Origin: G965262015 sp965262015
GTDB lineage: Bacteria; Spirochaetota; Leptospiria; Turneriellales; CBDBES01
Assembly (NCBI GenBank): GCA_965262015.1
Contig: OZ253494.1
Coordinates: 1,054,001 to 1,118,000 of the forward strand
Reading direction: 5' to 3'
DNA length: 64,000 bases
This document shows, in pieces, positions 7,854-18,627 of the stretch. Each line of letters opens with the position of its first letter. Position 1 is the stretch's first letter. Both the position numbers and the translations under genes were made by a program. The notes beneath the pieces were generated by a model. The model did no database searches. It saw nothing but the letters and a program-made list of their open reading frames with translations, and had not been told where the DNA came from.

Positions 7854-9307
7854 TTATTGTGGTATGGTTATTTTGCGGATACGATCGTTACCCGTATCTG
7901 CCACATATACATTGCCTAACTTATCAACCGCTACATCTTCAGGCCTATTAAATTGTACTGAAGTACCTGTGCCATCAGAACTACCACTACCGCCACCCGC
8001 CAATGTTGTAACCACACCATCAGGTGTTATTTTGCGGATACGATGATTATTAAGATCTGCCACATATACAAACCCTTTACTATCAACTGCCACTCCATAA
8101 GGCTTATTAAATTTTGCTGAAGTACCCACACCATCAGAACTACCACTACCGCCACCCGCCAATGTTGTAACCACACCATTAGGTGTTATTTTTTGGATAC
8201 GATAATTATCACGATCTGCCACATATACATTGTTTGAACCATCAACTGCTACACTAACAGGCCTATTAAATTGTGCTGGACTCCCACCACCTGCAAATAA
8301 GCTAACCGTACCCATACCACTAGAATCAAGCGTTATTTTATGGATATGATTGTTCCCAGTATCTGCCACGTATACAATCCCTGAACTATCAACCGCTACT
8401 CCAAAAGGTTCGCTAAGACTAGTACCCGTCAAGGTATCAACCACACCTGCAGACGTTATCTTACGGATACTATTGTTGAATCTATCTGCCACATATACAA
8501 ACCCATCACTATCAACCGCTACACCTTCAGGCTGCCGGAATTGTGCTACATTACCCGGACCATTCATAAAACCTCCTCCTTCTATCATCCCTCCCATACC
8601 ATCCGCAGTCATACCAGTACCTGCGAATGAGCTAACCACACGACCAGGCGTTATTTTGCGGATACGATTGTTCTGACGATCTACTACATATATATTGTCT
8701 AAACTATCAACCGCTATTCCAGCAGGATTATTAAATTCTGCTGAAGTACCTATGCCATCCATACAGCTGGAGGAGGGTGGAGTACATGGCATGCCTCCAC
8801 CCTTGTTACCACCCGCCAACGTTGTAACCGTAACCTCGGCACAGGTTTTATCACTTTTTAAGGCATAATAACTATTGCAAGAAGTACATTTTTCTATACC
8901 CTTCCCAGGAGCTTTACCTGTTGATTCAACACCATTCGTACAAATAAAATTGAATGGTCTGCAAAGTTCACCATTTTTCTCAAAACCAGTATTGCAAGAA
9001 ACACATTTTTCTGTGTTAGCGGTTGAAACCTTTTCTGTTGAGGGAACACCATTCGTACAAATAGGATCAAACTGTCCAGACCCACCACCAGAAGGGATAG
9101 TAGCGTCGGCAGAGGGGGCACCTCCACATTGGATGGTGCTTACCACCAATACGGCAAATACGCCGATCGAGAAGTATCTTTTGAATACATGGAAAGAATG
9201 TTGACCTTGATCAACAATTCGTTCTAAAAATTTAGGAAAAGACTTATAGGTTGCTTGTTGCTTGTTGCTTGTTGCTTGTTGCTTGTTGCTTGTTGCTTGT
9301 TTATCAT
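7854..9307 (-). CDS. NHL-repeat lipoprotein B, phase-variable, out of frame as sequenced
   Basis: The architecture matches NHL gene A: leader with lipobox STIQC, two Cys-rich modules and exactly six NHL repeats (blade motifs RQNNRIRK, RFNNSIRK, TGNNHIHK, RDNYRIQK, LNNHRIRK, TGNDRIRK). The conserved ATG at 9307-9305 is followed by seven CAAGCAA units (9299-9251). With seven units the ATG frame runs into a stop before the signal peptide, while eight or five units would open it. The body frame is intact from about 9248. The last three blades are very close to those of gene A, while the first half differs in blade content and spacing, as expected from recombination among paralogues. Confidence 0.8.
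9251..9299 (-). repeat. Heptanucleotide tandem repeat, 7 units
   Basis: Seven perfect CAAGCAA units (minus strand) start eight nt from the first base of the conserved ATG of NHL gene B. The unit is the same as at 5920-6010 and 55893-55983, with a different copy number. Confidence 0.95.
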
Positions 9308-9369
9308 TTTAGTACCTCTCTTTACTGCACCAATTATGATGCATCGAGACATGAAGTTCTCGTTGGCAT

Positions 9370-9399
9370 AGAATATCTTCTTAATGAATAAAATGTCAA
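9370..9399 (-). promoter_or_regulatory. Promoter of NHL gene B
   Basis: TTGACA (9399-9394) and TATTCT (9375-9370) are separated by 18 nt. It has the best -10 of the family. Confidence 0.65.
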
Positions 9400-9474
9400 T
9401 TGTTTTTTCATTTTTTATCTTTTCATGTTCTTTTTCTTTAGTAATTAAATATTTAATTTGCTAACAAATTGTCA

Positions 9475-9680
9475 GAAGAATATTATGTATTTGGAAAGTC
9501 TATTTGCTTTAGCGGGCGAAGTTGCAGGTCTACTTCTTAGTAGGGTTACCTTTTAGTATTCTGGTATTAGCTGGATGTATTACTCTTTCTGGTGTTGCTG
9601 TTTTGGTTGGCTCGTGAGAAACGGCTTATCACAGCCACAACGCAACACAGAGGAATTGCGTGAATACATACTCTAAAGAG
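9475..9680 (+). pseudogene. Fragment of RND efflux pump, copy B
   Basis: This is related to the copy at 6180-6345, with the same internal deletion and the same 'gtgagaaacggcttatcac' 3' junction. The coding sense is lost by frameshifts. It is the shortest and most eroded copy. Confidence 0.55.
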
Positions 9681-9746
9681 TACAAGTATCAAGTATTTGT
9701 AAGTGATTGGCTGTGGAATCCCATAGATATATGTTACAGTTATTGC

Positions 9747-10170
9747 CTAGGCCACTTTCATAGATTCGTAAAATCTCTTATGTGGTGTTAAAAAATTAAA
9801 AGAAGAATGTGGGCTTTTTGTATTATACCACGTGAGATATTCATCCATCTTTTTTTGTATTTCTTATATGGATAAATTTGACTAAGAATCCATATCTGCT
9901 TCTTTTCCTAAATTTCAACGAAATCTTTCTATCTTGCTGTTTAATTGAGGTGTACAAGGTTTAATCAAATGATGATGGATATATTATGTTCTTGTAATAT
10001 CTGTTCAAAACCACATAGCCTATCTTTCTCTTTTCGAGTACTATTTAGAAAAGAAATATATCTGTAGGTAAATTCCACACTATTGTCAGTTTGTATAACT
10101 TTAGGTTTACCATAAGCTCCATAAAAAGCTATTGACAGATTTAGTATAAAATGGTTGGTGTAGCCATCTA
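9747..10170 (-). pseudogene. IS481-like transposase relic (integrase core)
   Basis: Minus-strand frames contain, in order, VIQTDNSVEF (the second catalytic Asp region of DDE integrases), LVHLNSKIERF (equivalent of PCTPQLNGKVERF), MDEYLTWYNTKSPH and FLTPHKRFYESMKVA, ending at a TAG. Several internal stops and frameshifts separate them. This order and wording fit IS481-family transposases. The N-terminal part and inverted repeats were not found. Related 3' relics are at 4021-4085 and 47367-47600. Confidence 0.75.
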
Positions 10171-10373
10171 ACGCTCATCTTACTCACTTTAAGTAGCTGT
10201 ATCCCTACCTTTATGGCGACTCAGACCCCAAACGAATAAATATTCACTAATATCATTCATATCGTGTCTGCTCGCTAGCAGATAAAGTCTCCTATTGTAT
10301 ACTTACCTGAATCCCTTATACCTATACCTTGTTGTCAATACTAATCTGTGAACTACATGCAGATAGATTATAT
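10171..10373. other. Non-coding interval before the giant secreted protein
   Basis: No convincing gene is seen. It may include 5' debris of the IS481-like element. No clear promoter or ribosome site for the gene at 10374 is obvious. Confidence 0.3.
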
Positions 10374-13300
10374 ATGAAACATAATATGAGATTACTATTA
10401 ATTATACTAGGAATATTTGGTATACATAGTTTATATTCAATACAAACACCTGAAAAAATCCAATTTCAGAAAATAGATGTTCAAGATCATACCATAGTCA
10501 ATCAAATAACAGGTAGTGTATTTACTCAAGATCACCATCCGCTATCTAATATTCATCTTTGTTTGATAAAATTAGATAAAATTTCACAAAAGCAACAGAA
10601 TAATAGATTGCATTGCTATAAAACAACTATTTCAGATAAACAGGGATATTTTAAAAGCACAATCATAGATCAAGGTACTTATCAAATTAAATATGAAGAT
10701 AAACAACATAAGTATAAAACATATATAAGCCCCTCTATTGTAGTTCGTGAGAATCATCTCATACAAGGTCAACAGTGGAATATGAAACCTGCATATTTAA
10801 AAATAACTGAACAATATTTTAAACTAAAAAAGGAAGTACGTATTTACATAAAAAATAAATTAAATAATCAACTTGTTAAACAGAAAATGTGGATACAGTT
10901 ACAACTTGACCTTGATAATACACCTGTAAAATGTACATTATATGAGGAAGAGTTTTATAGTTGTCCTTTATACAAAGAAATAGAAATTACTAAACATGAA
11001 TCTACAGAACTTAAACTATGGCTAAAAGTAACATACCAAGATAATACTTTTGACATACAAAATCAAATTATTATTAAAAATCCAGTCAATCAACCAGTTA
11101 AAGATAGGTTGGTAATATCAAAACAATCTAATAACTATAAGTTAGTCGAAGAGAATAAACAGTATTTATACACACTTTTATGTGATACTCAGTTAGCCCA
11201 AGATAGTGTAACATTAGAATTTCAAACTTATTTTCCTCGTATAGATCAAGAGAGTGATTTTTTTGATTCTCATAAGATTATAGCTAATTTCATGGGAGAT
11301 ATTACAAAATCAATTGCCTTATCTTTTACTATAAATAAGCAAAATTTTAGACAGGTAATTTCTCTAAAAAATTTTGATCACAAGTTGGCAACTATAGAAC
11401 ATAATTATTCACATCGTAACTTTAACATCCAAATGTATATCTATAAGAAAAAGAAAAATGGTAGTTGGGAACTAAATAATAACTACCAGAATCCCCTTAA
11501 ACAAAGTTATGCAATAGAAGCCTCGTCCATTAATTACATCACTATTAATCTAAAGAATGTAACTACAACAAAGAAGCAAACAAATATACAAGTATCTGGA
11601 AATATTTGCCTAGACATACCCGATGAAAAAAATTGCAGTAAAGAAGATATCCCTAATAGAGCTGAGATAATACTTAAACTTCCAAATAAAAATTTATTCT
11701 TTTTTACAAATTCTAGTAAACAGAATGTATTTAGTGAAATCATCATAGAATCTTTAAAAGCATCTCAAATCAAAGAAATTAGTATATCATATAGACCCTC
11801 TACGTACCAGACCGTAAATCTAATTAAATGCTCCCCTGAATCCACAATGCCTGATTGTTTTGTATGGGATGACGAAAACAAACACTTACAATTACCTTAC
11901 ATTAATTTAATCCATAAAAAGAATTATATCCAAGAATTATATTTAGAACTTACTAGTATTAATAGTCAAAGTAAACGTCTGCCTTTCTCATTACCTATTA
12001 AATTAGAAATAGAAGGGAATTCTTTTTTTGTAGAAACAAGTCAAAATTCTAGTACAACTGTAAGGGTGGAACTTAATCAAGGATGCTATATCGGCGAAAA
12101 AATAAATATTACCATCACACCAACCATCCCTCTAGCACTTAAACAAATTTTATCTACTATACGTCCAAAATCAGACATACCATACCAAACAAGTATTACT
12201 TGCACACCCACTAATCATTATCACCTAAATGTCATGTACAAGCATGGTATTTATATTAAAGGTTCTGTATTTAATACATCTCACCAGGGAGCTCAGGACT
12301 TATCTCTTATGATAAAATATCATGGAAATATCTTGCATGAAATACGTACTAATGCAGAAGGTCAGTTTTTATTCCACCTAACAGATACATTTTTAAAACT
12401 ACCGAGTAAGGAAGTATTACATATCTATACTAAGGATGTCTCTAAACCTCTTAAGGAGATCTCGCTCTATAATTATAAAATAGGTGATACAATAAATACA
12501 GAAATTATTATTCAAGATAGTGATACTGGAATAGAACTATGGTCTCTTGTAGGACACGTATACGATGAAAACAACCTGTCTGGTATTGAGAAAGTTAAGG
12601 TACAATTACATAAAACCCATCTTGATCAAAAAATAGATATTGGGCAAGCCTATACCCAAAATAATTGTCAAGATAAGTCATCCTGTATCTTTCAAATATC
12701 TCATCTCTCTATTCCTAAACGATATGACATTACTAGTGTACTAAAATCATACTCGATTAGTATGGAACATCCTTATTATCAGGCCAGAGACTCTATCAGT
12801 GTAGCAGATATGATAACAAATATTAGTATCCTAAAAGAGAAGAAACAAATCATTATTCATGCACAAAAAGATAATTTATTTTTAAGACCAATAAAAACGA
12901 TATCTCTGCTAATAAAATCTAGTATGAGTTTTACATCCCAAAACATTACACCCTCTAGCGTATTTATAAAATATATCCAAAACAATATACTGGTTCAGAT
13001 CCAAGATTCTACAAAAAATATTTTATATAAGGGTAAATTAGAGTCACCTATTGTACTTACATGGGAACAGGGTATTATGCAAGCATTACAAAATGAAAAA
13101 ACAAATAATATAAAATTTCAATATTTTTTAAAGGAGCCCCATGAGATTCATATGGTGATGGAAGAAGTGCAAAGCTTAAAAGAATTATGCTCCGTTAATA
13201 TAACAGAAATTCATTTAAAACCTCATTTAGTATTCAAAGCACAAATTCATAAACAGCAATTTGATATTGTAGCTTTACAAATGAATTTTTCTCAAGCCTT

Positions 13301-14792
13301 GTTACAAAGAACTAAATTACCAGCTTCTTTCCATCTTAATGATATGGTATTAAATAAAAAAAATTGGGAGATCGCATTTTTAGACATGACATGGCAACCA
13401 AGTACAATGCGCTACCTTCCCCATAAAAACAAGATTGAAATTGGATATTTGACTTGGTCATCTATTCAGCCTACGATACAAATTCGTCAGACAAAATCTT
13501 TTTTGAAACAGATGTTTCATTTTTACTTTGTTGGCTGTAAAAATAAGAGATGCTTAATAATAAATGAAAAATTAGCTTCATATACTTTTTTATTTCAAGC
13601 ATCCTATAAAAATTGGCTGGGCTGGAATGACATAATCGAATATGAAGATCTCAAAGAACAAATAAGTTTTACTTTATCCATAGATAATATTACCATTACA
13701 CAGCCAATTGAGGTAACTACTAAACTAAAATATGATAGTGATTCAGAAGGTCCTTTTAAAATACAAATAGCACCTAGTTTAAAAATCAAGAATCTTTCCA
13801 CAGATATCATTAACCATTGGTATAAAAATGGCATCCCTAATACTAAAGATATGAAATTGAATTTACTGGATTATAATACCCTAACAACACATAAAGAGCC
13901 TGATAAAGAAATTTGGATATTTAGAATGCAAATTGTACACAATAAACTGCCTGCAAATTTAACCCAGTATCCTTTGCATAAAAATATTCCTAAGGATGTA
14001 TTAAAACAAATGTCTTTTGTGGAACAAAATAAAAATGCGTATGTACGAGGCTGCTATGCTTCTTTTTTTTACCCTCGTTACAAAAACTATGTAAGATGGG
14101 ATAAATTATCATGGGTTGATGCTAAAGGTAAAAAAGTAAAAACAAATAAGGGTAAGGGTTCGCATGTATATATTGGTTGTCAGAATACAAATCGATTTAG
14201 TCGTGCCTGTCCTAGTAGAAAATATCACTGGCAAGAAGTAGAGCAACATGACATCCAAGGTTATAAGGAGTATACTCGACGTAAGCGAAATAATAACGAG
14301 AGAGGTAACCCTTATGGATGCAATACATTTTGTACGTTAGCTGTCAGTGCCATGGCATATGATTATCTGGGTTTTGATCTACAAGCCCCACCAAAATCCA
14401 TAAAAATTGGTAACCAAACTTTTACAGATTTAAATGGAAATAATATATCATATGTTCTAGAAAATGACTTATTAAATTTAAACTCTACTACATATACTTT
14501 GAAACAATGGTATTTAGCAGAACAAAAAGCTAAGGAGGGTCAATTAGTTTTTATTACACTAGATAACTGCACCTCGAAATTAAATAGGCAATGTAGAACA
14601 GGTCATATTGCAGTCCTCACTGGAGGAAGAAAAACTAATCAGAAAACAAAGAAGAATGCGGTAAATAATTTGTACATATACCAGGCAGGAGCTTCTTTTG
14701 GATTTATGACTTTAGAACAAGGTTTTGGATATTATATTTATGGTAGACCATCAAAAATTAAATTTGTGGTAGTACCACGCCCTACTTCATGA
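10374..14792 (+). CDS. Giant secreted protein with C-terminal Cys/His hydrolase-like domain
   Basis: From the ATG at 10374 the protein has 1472 residues; a TTG at 10329 would extend it but would bury the signal peptide. The N-terminus (MRLLLIILGIFGIHSLYS) is a clear export signal. Several stretches resemble CnaB/carboxypeptidase-regulatory-like beta-sandwich repeats (ITGSVFTQDHHPLSNIHLCL near the start, IKGSVFNTSHQGAQDLSLMI and LVGHVYDENNLSGIEKVKVQ in the middle). The last 180 residues have the look of an NlpC/P60- or CHAP-like fold: NPYGCNTFCTLAVSAMAYDY, then GQLVFITLDN, GHIAVLTGG and a late IYQAGASFGF. They offer a candidate Cys nucleophile and His. Composition is Lys/Asn/Ile-rich. Its stop overlaps the next gene's start. 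It may be a peptidoglycan- or peptide-cleaving surface protein; substrate and family are not recognised. Confidence 0.75.
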   Translation: MKHNMRLLLIILGIFGIHSLYSIQTPEKIQFQKIDVQDHTIVNQITGSVFTQDHHPLSNIHLCLIKLDKISQKQQNNRLHCYKTTISDKQGYFKSTIIDQGTYQIKYEDKQHKYKTYISPSIVVRENHLIQGQQWNMKPAYLKITEQYFKLKKEVRIYIKNKLNNQLVKQKMWIQLQLDLDNTPVKCTLYEEEFYSCPLYKEIEITKHESTELKLWLKVTYQDNTFDIQNQIIIKNPVNQPVKDRLVISKQSNNYKLVEENKQYLYTLLCDTQLAQDSVTLEFQTYFPRIDQESDFFDSHKIIANFMGDITKSIALSFTINKQNFRQVISLKNFDHKLATIEHNYSHRNFNIQMYIYKKKKNGSWELNNNYQNPLKQSYAIEASSINYITINLKNVTTTKKQTNIQVSGNICLDIPDEKNCSKEDIPNRAEIILKLPNKNLFFFTNSSKQNVFSEIIIESLKASQIKEISISYRPSTYQTVNLIKCSPESTMPDCFVWDDENKHLQLPYINLIHKKNYIQELYLELTSINSQSKRLPFSLPIKLEIEGNSFFVETSQNSSTTVRVELNQGCYIGEKINITITPTIPLALKQILSTIRPKSDIPYQTSITCTPTNHYHLNVMYKHGIYIKGSVFNTSHQGAQDLSLMIKYHGNILHEIRTNAEGQFLFHLTDTFLKLPSKEVLHIYTKDVSKPLKEISLYNYKIGDTINTEIIIQDSDTGIELWSLVGHVYDENNLSGIEKVKVQLHKTHLDQKIDIGQAYTQNNCQDKSSCIFQISHLSIPKRYDITSVLKSYSISMEHPYYQARDSISVADMITNISILKEKKQIIIHAQKDNLFLRPIKTISLLIKSSMSFTSQNITPSSVFIKYIQNNILVQIQDSTKNILYKGKLESPIVLTWEQGIMQALQNEKTNNIKFQYFLKEPHEIHMVMEEVQSLKELCSVNITEIHLKPHLVFKAQIHKQQFDIVALQMNFSQALLQRTKLPASFHLNDMVLNKKNWEIAFLDMTWQPSTMRYLPHKNKIEIGYLTWSSIQPTIQIRQTKSFLKQMFHFYFVGCKNKRCLIINEKLASYTFLFQASYKNWLGWNDIIEYEDLKEQISFTLSIDNITITQPIEVTTKLKYDSDSEGPFKIQIAPSLKIKNLSTDIINHWYKNGIPNTKDMKLNLLDYNTLTTHKEPDKEIWIFRMQIVHNKLPANLTQYPLHKNIPKDVLKQMSFVEQNKNAYVRGCYASFFYPRYKNYVRWDKLSWVDAKGKKVKTNKGKGSHVYIGCQNTNRFSRACPSRKYHWQEVEQHDIQGYKEYTRRKRNNNERGNPYGCNTFCTLAVSAMAYDYLGFDLQAPPKSIKIGNQTFTDLNGNNISYVLENDLLNLNSTTYTLKQWYLAEQKAKEGQLVFITLDNCTSKLNRQCRTGHIAVLTGGRKTNQKTKKNAVNNLYIYQAGASFGFMTLEQGFGYYIYGRPSKIKFVVVPRPTS

Positions 14793-15292
14793 TTATGATA
14801 CAAAGAGCTACCCTGGTATATATTACTGTAATCTATCTAATATCCTTACCTATTAGTGCCACTGATACTTCTGTAAAACAGATTAATCACTTTTGTCTAA
14901 ATAATCAAACAAATATGGTAAAGAAATATCTGGAAAATAAAATATATCGTATTCTAGCTGCGAGTAATAATGAAGATTGGTATTTTCAACCTAAAGGTAT
15001 TGTAACATGGTGTGAATCCTATTCAACAGCTTGCTTACTTGAACCTACTATACAAAAACACAAAGGGCAATGGATTATCAAAAACTATAAATATGGCGTA
15101 GAATTATTAGTCTATGACGAAAAACACTCCCTCGTGATACAGATGCCTATTTATTTTTTTGTAGATAAGCCCAAGTATCATGGATTATGTATAGGACTAA
15201 TCAAAGGACAGAATGTAAATAAGCTAACATGCCAGGAACATCAGAAATTTTATGTTCCTGAAATTTATTTAAAAAAGAAATTATTACCTTGA
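14789..15292 (+). CDS. Small secreted Cys-containing protein coupled to the giant protein
   Basis: The ATG at 14789 overlaps the TGA of the preceding gene (ATGA), so the two are translationally coupled. The 167-residue product has a signal peptide (YITVIYLISLPISA). The mature part has five Cys residues (CLNN, CESYSTAC, CIGL, CQEH), which would suit disulfides. There is no lipobox and no membrane segment after the signal. I recognise no family. The coupling to a putative hydrolase makes an inhibitor, immunity or chaperone role possible, but nothing in the sequence proves it. The stop lies six nt from the convergent phosphatase gene. Confidence 0.65.
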   Translation: MIMIQRATLVYITVIYLISLPISATDTSVKQINHFCLNNQTNMVKKYLENKIYRILAASNNEDWYFQPKGIVTWCESYSTACLLEPTIQKHKGQWIIKNYKYGVELLVYDEKHSLVIQMPIYFFVDKPKYHGLCIGLIKGQNVNKLTCQEHQKFYVPEIYLKKKLLP

Positions 15293-15298
15293 TAGGGT

Positions 15299-17353
15299 TT
15301 ACTTTTTTTCTTTTAATGAAGCTAAAAAAGGAGCTATTTGTTTATTGGCAGAATCAATACTTTGTAATTTTAGTGCATACTCTGTAGCTTTATCATATAA
15401 ACCTTGTATTTTATAGAGCTTCATGGCTAATATAAAAACCTCTGCTTTTTTCTTCTTGGTAACTACCTTATCAATATAATAACAAGCTTCCTTATACTGT
15501 TTTTTAGCTGTATATAACTTTGCTAAAGCGAATAAGACATTGGGTATGTTTTTTATTAGTTTATTAGCTTCTAGTAAATAAGATAAACTTTGGTCTATAT
15601 CCGTTTTTAATGCTTGTTGAGCTTGTTTATATAGTACAGTAAGTTCATGCCATTTTACATCCAATTGTAGTGAAAATAAAGTTATATCATCCTGAGGGGA
15701 AAACGAGGAAGAAAACATTGTTAACTCTTCTTTAACTTTTGTATGTATTTCTTCTAACGTATTATTTTTCATTTCACTAATAATATGTAAAAGTCGCTGC
15801 TCACCAAAAGGTTCATTACTTTGATTCGTATATTCTGTAATACCATCTGTATAAATAAAAATCTTATCTCCACTATGCAATAATAATGATTTTGATTCAT
15901 AATCTTGAATGGGCTTGGGGAATACGCCAATTAAAGAACCATTTGTTTGTAAGGATATAATTTCATCATTTTTGTAAGAATAATACAGGGCATGGGCATG
16001 GGCGGCATTACAATAAGAAACTTGATTAAGCGAGTCAATTTTTATACCAAAACAAGTTAGATAATCATCCGTCTTGATAATACCAGATAGCTTAGCATTC
16101 ATATCAAAAAATATTTCATCTACTGTGCTATCAGCGGTAGAAGTATTATAGAGAAACTGCTTAGCAGTCATAGTAAGCAAGGCAGCTGGAATACCATGAC
16201 CAGATACATCGCCAACAAAAATATAAAGATGATCATGCGCTTTAATTACTTCATAAAAATCTCCAGAAATCATTTGTAATGGTAAATACGTTGTAGAAAA
16301 AGATATAGCATTCCAAGGATAAATCTCCTTAGGCATCATTCCTTGTTGTATGGCAGCACCTGTTTTAAGGCCCATTTCTACTTCTTTATTCTGTAATTTA
16401 AGCTCTTGGTGAAGAACATTCAATTCAGAAGTAAATTTAGCTGTTTGAATCTCATATTCACGATGTACTCTATTAATAGCACGATCAAGTTTTGTGTCTT
16501 TGGCTAATTTACGCCTATGTCTATATTGACTGATACGGCTTATAAAATTATCTTCTTGAAAATAATCAGCCCAATAGGAGACATGTCCACGTAAATAAAA
16601 GATATTATTAATATTATATTTAGGATTAGAATCAGTTATATTATTTCCATTTTGGTCAAGTATTGAATTTTTTGGTCCTGCATAATATTTGATATTATCA
16701 ATTTCATTAAAATCAAGAGGAGAAAGGGGTGTACTTCTTTCCAAAAATGTATAACGTTCCGGATGATTTCTAAATTTGGTCTGTAACATTGTCTTTACTA
16801 TACCATTTAGCATATACACACTGGATAAATGGGGCCTCTTAAATTCACTAGGTAAACGCTTATAAGTCCATGATAAACAGGTTCTTTGTGTTCTATTCTT
16901 CTTATTTCTCATTGTGCGACTACGGGCTATACTAACGATACTCATGATATTACTAGACTGTTTGACTCTCTTCAATAACATCCGTAACGGCATAGTACGT
17001 ACTATTGATGAGATAAGGGCATTCCTATTCCCCATAAACGCACCTAGTTTAGTATATACCGTTGGATCATTATCAAACCATTTTAGCCATTCTATCATAA
17101 AAGCTACTTCAAGCAGATAAGAATTCCAACTTTTATTACCCATTAAGTGTCGATGAATACTACTACCCGACTTGATACCAAGATTAGCAAATACGGAATC
17201 ACATGCATCTTGTCCTTTATGAGTTTTTAAGAATAATGTGGCCTGTTGTATATAGCTTGAACTACGCTCTTTTTTTGTAATAGCAACATATAGATCAATA
17301 GGTTGCTTGATTATCTGGACATTATGAAAACAATCTAATGGTAAAGGTTTCAC
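15299..17353 (-). CDS. SpoIIE/RsbU-type PP2C serine phosphatase with C-terminal TPR-like repeats
   Basis: The 684-residue protein starts at a GTG. Residues about 1-270 are an unrecognised N-terminal domain that may act as a sensor. A coiled coil (about 285-325) leads into a PP2C-like SpoIIE domain with GDFYE, VGDVSGHGIPAALL, YTDGITEY and DDITLF, which carry the metal-binding aspartates. The last 110 residues have helical repeats (LLEANKLIKNIPNVLFALAK, then YKEACYYIDKVV) like TPRs. Such proteins dephosphorylate anti-sigma antagonists or other partners; no partner kinase or STAS protein is visible nearby. It is the last gene behind the TonB-receptor cluster, 69 nt after the lipoprotein gene. 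Confidence 0.85.
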   Translation of the reverse strand: MKPLPLDCFHNVQIIKQPIDLYVAITKKERSSSYIQQATLFLKTHKGQDACDSVFANLGIKSGSSIHRHLMGNKSWNSYLLEVAFMIEWLKWFDNDPTVYTKLGAFMGNRNALISSIVRTMPLRMLLKRVKQSSNIMSIVSIARSRTMRNKKNRTQRTCLSWTYKRLPSEFKRPHLSSVYMLNGIVKTMLQTKFRNHPERYTFLERSTPLSPLDFNEIDNIKYYAGPKNSILDQNGNNITDSNPKYNINNIFYLRGHVSYWADYFQEDNFISRISQYRHRRKLAKDTKLDRAINRVHREYEIQTAKFTSELNVLHQELKLQNKEVEMGLKTGAAIQQGMMPKEIYPWNAISFSTTYLPLQMISGDFYEVIKAHDHLYIFVGDVSGHGIPAALLTMTAKQFLYNTSTADSTVDEIFFDMNAKLSGIIKTDDYLTCFGIKIDSLNQVSYCNAAHAHALYYSYKNDEIISLQTNGSLIGVFPKPIQDYESKSLLLHSGDKIFIYTDGITEYTNQSNEPFGEQRLLHIISEMKNNTLEEIHTKVKEELTMFSSSFSPQDDITLFSLQLDVKWHELTVLYKQAQQALKTDIDQSLSYLLEANKLIKNIPNVLFALAKLYTAKKQYKEACYYIDKVVTKKKKAEVFILAMKLYKIQGLYDKATEYALKLQSIDSANKQIAPFLASLKEKK

Positions 17354-17422
17354 TTATCTTACCCAAACACAATCCAATTTGGAATTTACTATCATATATA
17401 TTACCCTCTTTGCATTTATTAA

Positions 17423-18619
17423 TTAGTGCCTTATATACTCCGTCCAAGATAGCCAAGAAAATATTGGTACAAATAGAGATTTAAAATTAGTCCTAGTTAA
17501 TGAAGTACTAATATTTAAATCTCTTTGGTTAGTAGCTTGTTCGAAGCTACTAGTTGCCTCTGCACTTCCAGTAAAAGCAGACTTATGACAATTATTATAC
17601 TTACCTCTCTCAAATAATGCTACTCCACTAGTTTGTTGAACCAAAACACATACTGCAAAATTAAATACATTAAGATTTTCAAAACGTACCTTTGTTCCAT
17701 GCACTAGTGACAGACCTGCTCGATTATGTGGAGTATCCTTTGGCACAACCACATAACCATTGTTTAATGTTGGATTGGAAATAGGTTCACGCAAAGGAAT
17801 AACACGATTATTTGTTCCTTCAATGCCATTATCACCATCCAATGGAAATAATATATAATCTTCTATACTCCCTACCCAACCATTACTCCAATTAATTTGA
17901 TCACCTAAATTTTCTGTAGCGATCAAAAATTTTACATTTACACCACCACCAATAATGGATAAACCATCACCTGCATTTTTATGCAAATGTATATGGCTTA
18001 CAGATATATGCGAACCTACAGCACGCAATGTTAATCCAGCTAATACTTGTTCTCTAACAAACTCTTTACCAGCAAACTCTATCCGTACATAGCTCATCTT
18101 ACCTGCATTACCCCCCTTATTACCACCAAACAAGCCAGTTCCAGCTAAACCAGTTCCTACATTAGAGCCATCTGCTTGTTGACCAGCATTATATCGTCCA
18201 TTACCATTAATAATAATCCCACCCCAATCACCCTTATTACGATGTCCAACCGATTTTCCACTAGTGAAAATAATGGGACCATCGGAGCGTCCATCTAATG
18301 ATATGTGTGAGCCTCTTTCGAAAATAAGTACTGTAGGCTCAGATACTGCTGCTAGAACCGTTGTACCCGATGCAATTATTAACATTGCACCACTCTTAAC
18401 ACGCACATAGCCCTGCATACGCACACAAGATTTACCTCCTAATCCCCCCCAAAGCGTTTTCTTACCTATTACACCAGTTTTAATCTCACCATCTGAATTA
18501 TTCTCGTAGTTACATGCCGTAGTGGTTGCTGGAGCAAAATTAACTGCATTCTGTGTTTCTTGAACAATGTTCGAACAAGATAATATAAATAATATACTTA
18601 TTAATAAAATTTTTACCAT
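17423..18619 (-). CDS. Surface lipoprotein with parallel beta-helix-like repeats
   Basis: The N-terminus MVKILLISILFILSC is a short lipoprotein signal, with the Cys at residue 15. The 398-residue mature part is rich in Gly/Asn/Val strands (GHRNKGDWGGIIINGNG, GNAGKMSYVRIEFAG, HISVSHIHLHKNAGDGLSII), typical of right-handed beta-helix proteins that in other species accompany TonB-dependent receptors. The start lies eight nt after the FecR-TonB gene, with GGAG 11 nt before the ATG. It is probably the surface or periplasmic partner of the receptor. The ligand is unknown. Confidence 0.7.
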   Translation of the reverse strand: MVKILLISILFILSCSNIVQETQNAVNFAPATTTACNYENNSDGEIKTGVIGKKTLWGGLGGKSCVRMQGYVRVKSGAMLIIASGTTVLAAVSEPTVLIFERGSHISLDGRSDGPIIFTSGKSVGHRNKGDWGGIIINGNGRYNAGQQADGSNVGTGLAGTGLFGGNKGGNAGKMSYVRIEFAGKEFVREQVLAGLTLRAVGSHISVSHIHLHKNAGDGLSIIGGGVNVKFLIATENLGDQINWSNGWVGSIEDYILFPLDGDNGIEGTNNRVIPLREPISNPTLNNGYVVVPKDTPHNRAGLSLVHGTKVRFENLNVFNFAVCVLVQQTSGVALFERGKYNNCHKSAFTGSAEATSSFEQATNQRDLNISTSLTRTNFKSLFVPIFSWLSWTEYIRH

Positions 18620-18627
18620 AATAAAAG

